DNA of 64,000 bases from Lachnospiraceae bacterium (GTDB taxonomy: Bacteria; Bacillota; Clostridia; Lachnospirales; Lachnospiraceae): NCBI GenBank assembly GCA_030825115.1, contig JAPJQL010000013.1, forward strand, positions 5,090 to 69,089, given 5' to 3'. Under the pieces are notes generated by a model, which did not search any database, was not told the DNA's origin, and saw only the letters and a program-made list of their open reading frames with translations. A program made the position numbers and the translations under genes. Positions within the stretch are counted from its first letter, which is position 1; each line of letters opens with the position of its first letter. Below, piece by piece: positions 61,234-64,000 of this stretch.

Positions 61234-62879
61234 TTACTCTGATTTATTGCTACATGCTATCCTCGCTTTTTCGCTCCATGGAACAAGATTCGCGAGTTCG
61301 ACATCGCTTGTATCGACACTTGGGCGACCGTCCAGCAGGTACTTTAAGTAGCTGTATGGATGGAGCCCATGAGCTTTCGCCATTTCTACCATGGTATAAA
61401 CTACCATGCTCGCATTGGCTCCCACCTGACTGTCGCTGAACAACCCATTTTTTCAGCCCAGGGTAACCGGTCTGATCGAGTTTTCCGACGGATTGTTGCT
61501 CAGGCTGCACCGTCCGTCTTCGAGATATGTCATCAACGTGTCTTTTCGATTTCGGATATAAGTCACTGCACGATCCATACGGCTTCCCTTTTCCGGTCTC
61601 TGTGCATCCAGCCAGCGGATAAATCCTTCCACTACCGGTTTTTCATCTTTCAGGCGGCGCTTGTATACCTGGGTATAAGATAGTCCTTTTGCCTTATAGC
61701 TCCTCTCGTATTCGAACAGCTTATTACAATACAGGACACCCTGGACTGCCGGATGGCTGTAGTCCTTATCACGACCGTTTGGAATGGCCTCAATCAGTAT
61801 CTCCGGATGTGTGCATAACAGCAGCACCGGCGTATCTTCTTTATCTTGTTATAGCCACTGTATCCATCCACCATCACATACGTGCCGTCATCAATCCCTT
61901 CCAAAAAGCCGGCTGCATTTCCTCCTGCCCTAGTTTCTGTGTAGTGATACAGGATGATGGGCGGCAGCCGGTCTTCTCCGGAACGCATCAGCCAGACGTA
62001 GGACTTGCTCTGTGGCCGGCGGTCTGGTTCCTTTAACACCTGGATGGGGGCGTCTGCCATAAGGAAATGTCTTTCCAACAGTTGTCTGTGAAAGTAGTCA
62101 TACACCGGCTGCAGATAATCCCGTGCGCAGGTAATGATCCATCCGGCCATCGTAGTCCGGCTGATGCTGACACCGAGAAGTTCAAATCCTTTTTCCTGTC
62201 GGTACAGAGGAAGCGCATCTGCATATTTCCCGTACATGATGTGGGACACCAGTGATGAGGACGCATAGCTGCCAGGGATCAATGCAGGAAGTCCTTCGTC
62301 TTTGATAAACTGTGGATCTTCCGTTTCTTTGCAGACGGGGCAGCCATATGTGGTCGCGATATAGATGACACGTTCCAGCTTCGCCCGGGTATACTGGATT
62401 TCAGTCCGGATTTCCTCGTGACCGATCGGGACCATCCGGCTCTGACATACCGGACAGTGCTTTTGCTCTTCGGTCAGGCTATCCACCTCCACACGGCAAA
62501 CTGGAAGATTGGCAAACATCTCGTCATAACTCGCTTTGGGCTTACGTTTCTTTTTACCAGTATCCAGTTCAATGAATTCCGGTTCGATGAGTTCCGGCGC
62601 TGGTTCCGCTTCGGATACAGTCTCAGAAAACAGGTTCAGCTGCCTGGGAAGATTCTTGCGTTTCTCGCTGGAACTGCCAAAAAGTTTCTGCTTGAAATAC
62701 TCGAGCTGTGCCTGCAGATTTGCAATGATCCGGTCCTTTTCGTCATCCCTGGCATTGCGTTCTTCCAGCATCCGTTGCAGAGACAGGATCAGATCGTTCT
62801 GGGTACGGATGGTCGTATTCAGTTGTGAGATCGTATCCTTCAGTTCTCTGAACTGGATATCCTTAGCGCTGGGTGCCAT
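61234..62879 (-). pseudogene. IS66 transposase TnpC, frameshifted twice
   Basis: The N-terminal 361 residues have the coiled start (FRELKDTISQLNTTIRTQND), zinc finger (KHCPVCQSRMVP ... YGCPVCKE) and the first catalytic Asp region (LMADAPIQVL). Near 61800-61830 the frame shifts within the YAHIRRYLIEAI region (KIRRCCCYAHIRRY against MLLLCTHPEILIEA). Near 61450 it shifts again after NNPSENSIRPVTLG. The last part (FSDSQVGANASMVVYTMVEM) completes the domain. Unless these are sequencing errors the element cannot move by itself. Confidence 0.85.
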
Positions 62880-63173
62880 GAATTTGCCACTCCTTTTCTT
62901 ATTACTGGTATTTTACCAGAAATCATGAAAAAAAGCGAATCTTGCCGGAGCGCAGTCTCGTCATAATGACGGTGGATAACTTACTGGAATTGTCGGACCA
63001 GCAACAGAAAACAAGCTTTCAGCTACAGGATAAGCCTCTGGATCTGCAGCATATCAAGCTAAACTGTGAATTCCCGGGAACTTATCCGCAAAATACCAAA
63101 GCGCGGGTTTGTTATCCACGATTCCGAATGAAAAACAGCTCGAAAAATTCAGCAATTTCACAACGGATCTTTG

Positions 63174-63515
63174 TCAGGCCTGTATCGCTTTGGGCTGTTC
63201 GATATCAAGCCCGCTGAGCAGCCAGTCTAACTGACACCAGGTAATGGCCTGAGCTTCCGAGCTTTTTCGTGGCCAACGATAACGTCCTTGGGAAACACTG
63301 AGACGCTTGTATAAAAGTACATATCCATCCGGTTCATGGAGCAGCACTTTGATGCGGTCACAGCGTTTTCCGCAGAATAGGAACAGAGAAGACTGATCCG
63401 AATCCATGAACAGTTTATCTCTTACGATACTGCACAGTCCATCAATAGACTTTCGCATATCAGTCGTGCCGCAGACGATGTAAATGTTGTCTACCACAGA
63501 AATATCGCCTAGCAT
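63174..63515 (-). CDS. tnpB: IS66 accessory protein TnpB
   Basis: 113 residues with YIVCGTTDMRKSIDGLC, LFLFCGKRCDRIKVLLHEPD and the C-terminal WCQLDWLLSGLDI. This is the IS66 Orf2 (TnpB) family, required for transposition in its elements; exact role unsettled. It overlaps tnpA by seven bases. Confidence 0.9.
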   Translation of the reverse strand: MLGDISVVDNIYIVCGTTDMRKSIDGLCSIVRDKLFMDSDQSSLFLFCGKRCDRIKVLLHEPDGYVLLYKRLSVSQGRYRWPRKSSEAQAITWCQLDWLLSGLDIEQPKAIQA

Positions 63516-63934
63516 AGCGCGCCTTTCACGAGGCTGAGAATCCGATCCAGCATGGCAGGTTCCGTACCATTGGCAATGCGGATGGTCGCCCGTCCAAGAG
63601 ATATTTCTATCATGGCAACGAGTGGGGCCTGTTGTTCCGGTATTTCTTGAATCGGACCGGCAGGCAGCAAGCGGACTGGATTACTGTCCGTTTTTGGATC
63701 AAGGTCCATCCGGACCACTTCCTGCACAGCAGGAGGACTAAGATATTCCCTGGAAACCGGATCCGGGATATCATAGCAGGCCTTCTTTCTTAGGCGGCTT
63801 ACCCAATTGTAAAAAGTACCCGGATGGATCCCATGCTCTTTGCACCACTGATAATCCGTGAGGCCGCTGCTCCGGCATTCCATGATCAGCTGATACTGCT
63901 GGTCGGCCGGTACTCTGACATTGTAGGTAGACAT
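63509..63934 (-). CDS. tnpA: IS66 protein TnpA
   Basis: 141 residues from the ATG at 63934, with GGAGG eleven bases upstream; a GTG at 63946 would add four residues. The N-terminal helix-turn-helix reads LIMECRSSGLTDYQWCKEHG followed by IHPGTFYNWVSRLRKK, and likely binds the element ends. The C-terminal half (VAMIEISLGRATIRIANGTE) is conserved in IS66 Orf1. It is the first gene of the element. Confidence 0.88.
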   Translation of the reverse strand: MSTYNVRVPADQQYQLIMECRSSGLTDYQWCKEHGIHPGTFYNWVSRLRKKACYDIPDPVSREYLSPPAVQEVVRMDLDPKTDSNPVRLLPAGPIQEIPEQQAPLVAMIEISLGRATIRIANGTEPAMLDRILSLVKGALC

Positions 63935-64000
63935 TGTTTGAAACACCTCCCTATATAGTCAAGTGTTTTTTCCTTATTTTTCAAGGAATTTTAGTTACAT

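Larger units (their letters stand above)
61146..63998 (-). mobile_element. IS66-family element
   Basis: Carries tnpA, tnpB (overlapping by seven bases) and a frameshifted tnpC in the usual order. The left end starts GTAAGTGTCAAATG and the right end (read inward) GTAACTAAAATTCC, both starting with the IS66-typical GTAA; the pair is imperfect. The right end lies two bases before the window edge. The 295-base gap 62880-63173 between tnpB and tnpC holds nothing clear. Confidence 0.85.

Noticed and set aside
62942..63217. Plus-strand 91-residue frame inside IS66
   Set aside because: It lies opposite the tnpB end and the intergenic part of IS66, without a recognisable domain or ribosome site.

Overview
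The window looks like chromosome from a Gram-positive, low-to-mid GC Clostridia member, most likely Lachnospiraceae. The supporting signs are a TIGR04086-type membrane protein, CorC/HlyC, a lipoprotein signal peptidase, a Csp-like S8 protease, several proteins with choline-binding-like cell-wall repeats, LytR-CpsA-Psr and glycan export genes, DUF6431/DUF6765-like proteins, and strong Shine-Dalgarno sites before almost every gene. I recognised no rRNA, tRNA or CRISPR array.

Layout. 1-10 kb is core-like: a secreted M6 metalloprotease that runs off the left edge (open along the minus strand with no stop inside the window), a small membrane protein, CorC/HlyC, LspA, an S8 protease, ClpX and HtrA. 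10-23 kb is one minus-strand surface-glycan operon. In transcription order it encodes a TPP enzyme, an NAD-dependent sugar epimerase/reductase, a zinc-finger C-methyltransferase, a second epimerase, three GT2 glycosyltransferases, a polyprenyl-phosphate sugar-1-P transferase and an LCP ligase with a repetitive tail. 23-28 kb has three secreted cell-wall-binding repeat proteins, a zinc-ribbon protein, a 49-residue coiled-coil gene missed by length filters, and a lipoprotein.

28-47 kb is an unusual accessory island. A promoter at 34.1 kb drives VanZ, a LytTR regulator, a 775-residue helical-repeat protein, a contractile-tail sheath, a tail tube and a 38-residue PAAR-like peptide. No baseplate, spike or ATPase genes are present. 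The 775-residue protein is a NACHT-less paralogue of a 1366-residue NACHT STAND ATPase at 42.9-47.0 kb. Between them lie a monocistronic 207-residue protein with a structured leader, a tyrosine recombinase, two NlpC/P60 cell-wall-repeat hydrolases (one with its catalytic Cys replaced by Ser), a DUF6765-like protein, two DUF6431 proteins and an Agr-type LytTR/GHKL two-component pair. Two divergent intergenic regions here carry the same dyad operator (ACACC-N3-TTTGCA arms, 24-bp centre), with -10 boxes about 22 bp from each arm. I infer one shared regulatory circuit.

47-64 kb is a turnover zone. It holds decayed fragments (SF1 helicase, GtrA, LTA-synthase-like sulfatase, tyrosine integrase with a stop at the H-x-x-R arginine), an AT-rich HTH pair, a second glycan block (GT4, GT2, YfhO), two abutting IS4-family elements (one dead, one intact), an acyltransferase, a lipid kinase and an IS66 element with a frameshifted tnpC that ends two bases before the window does.
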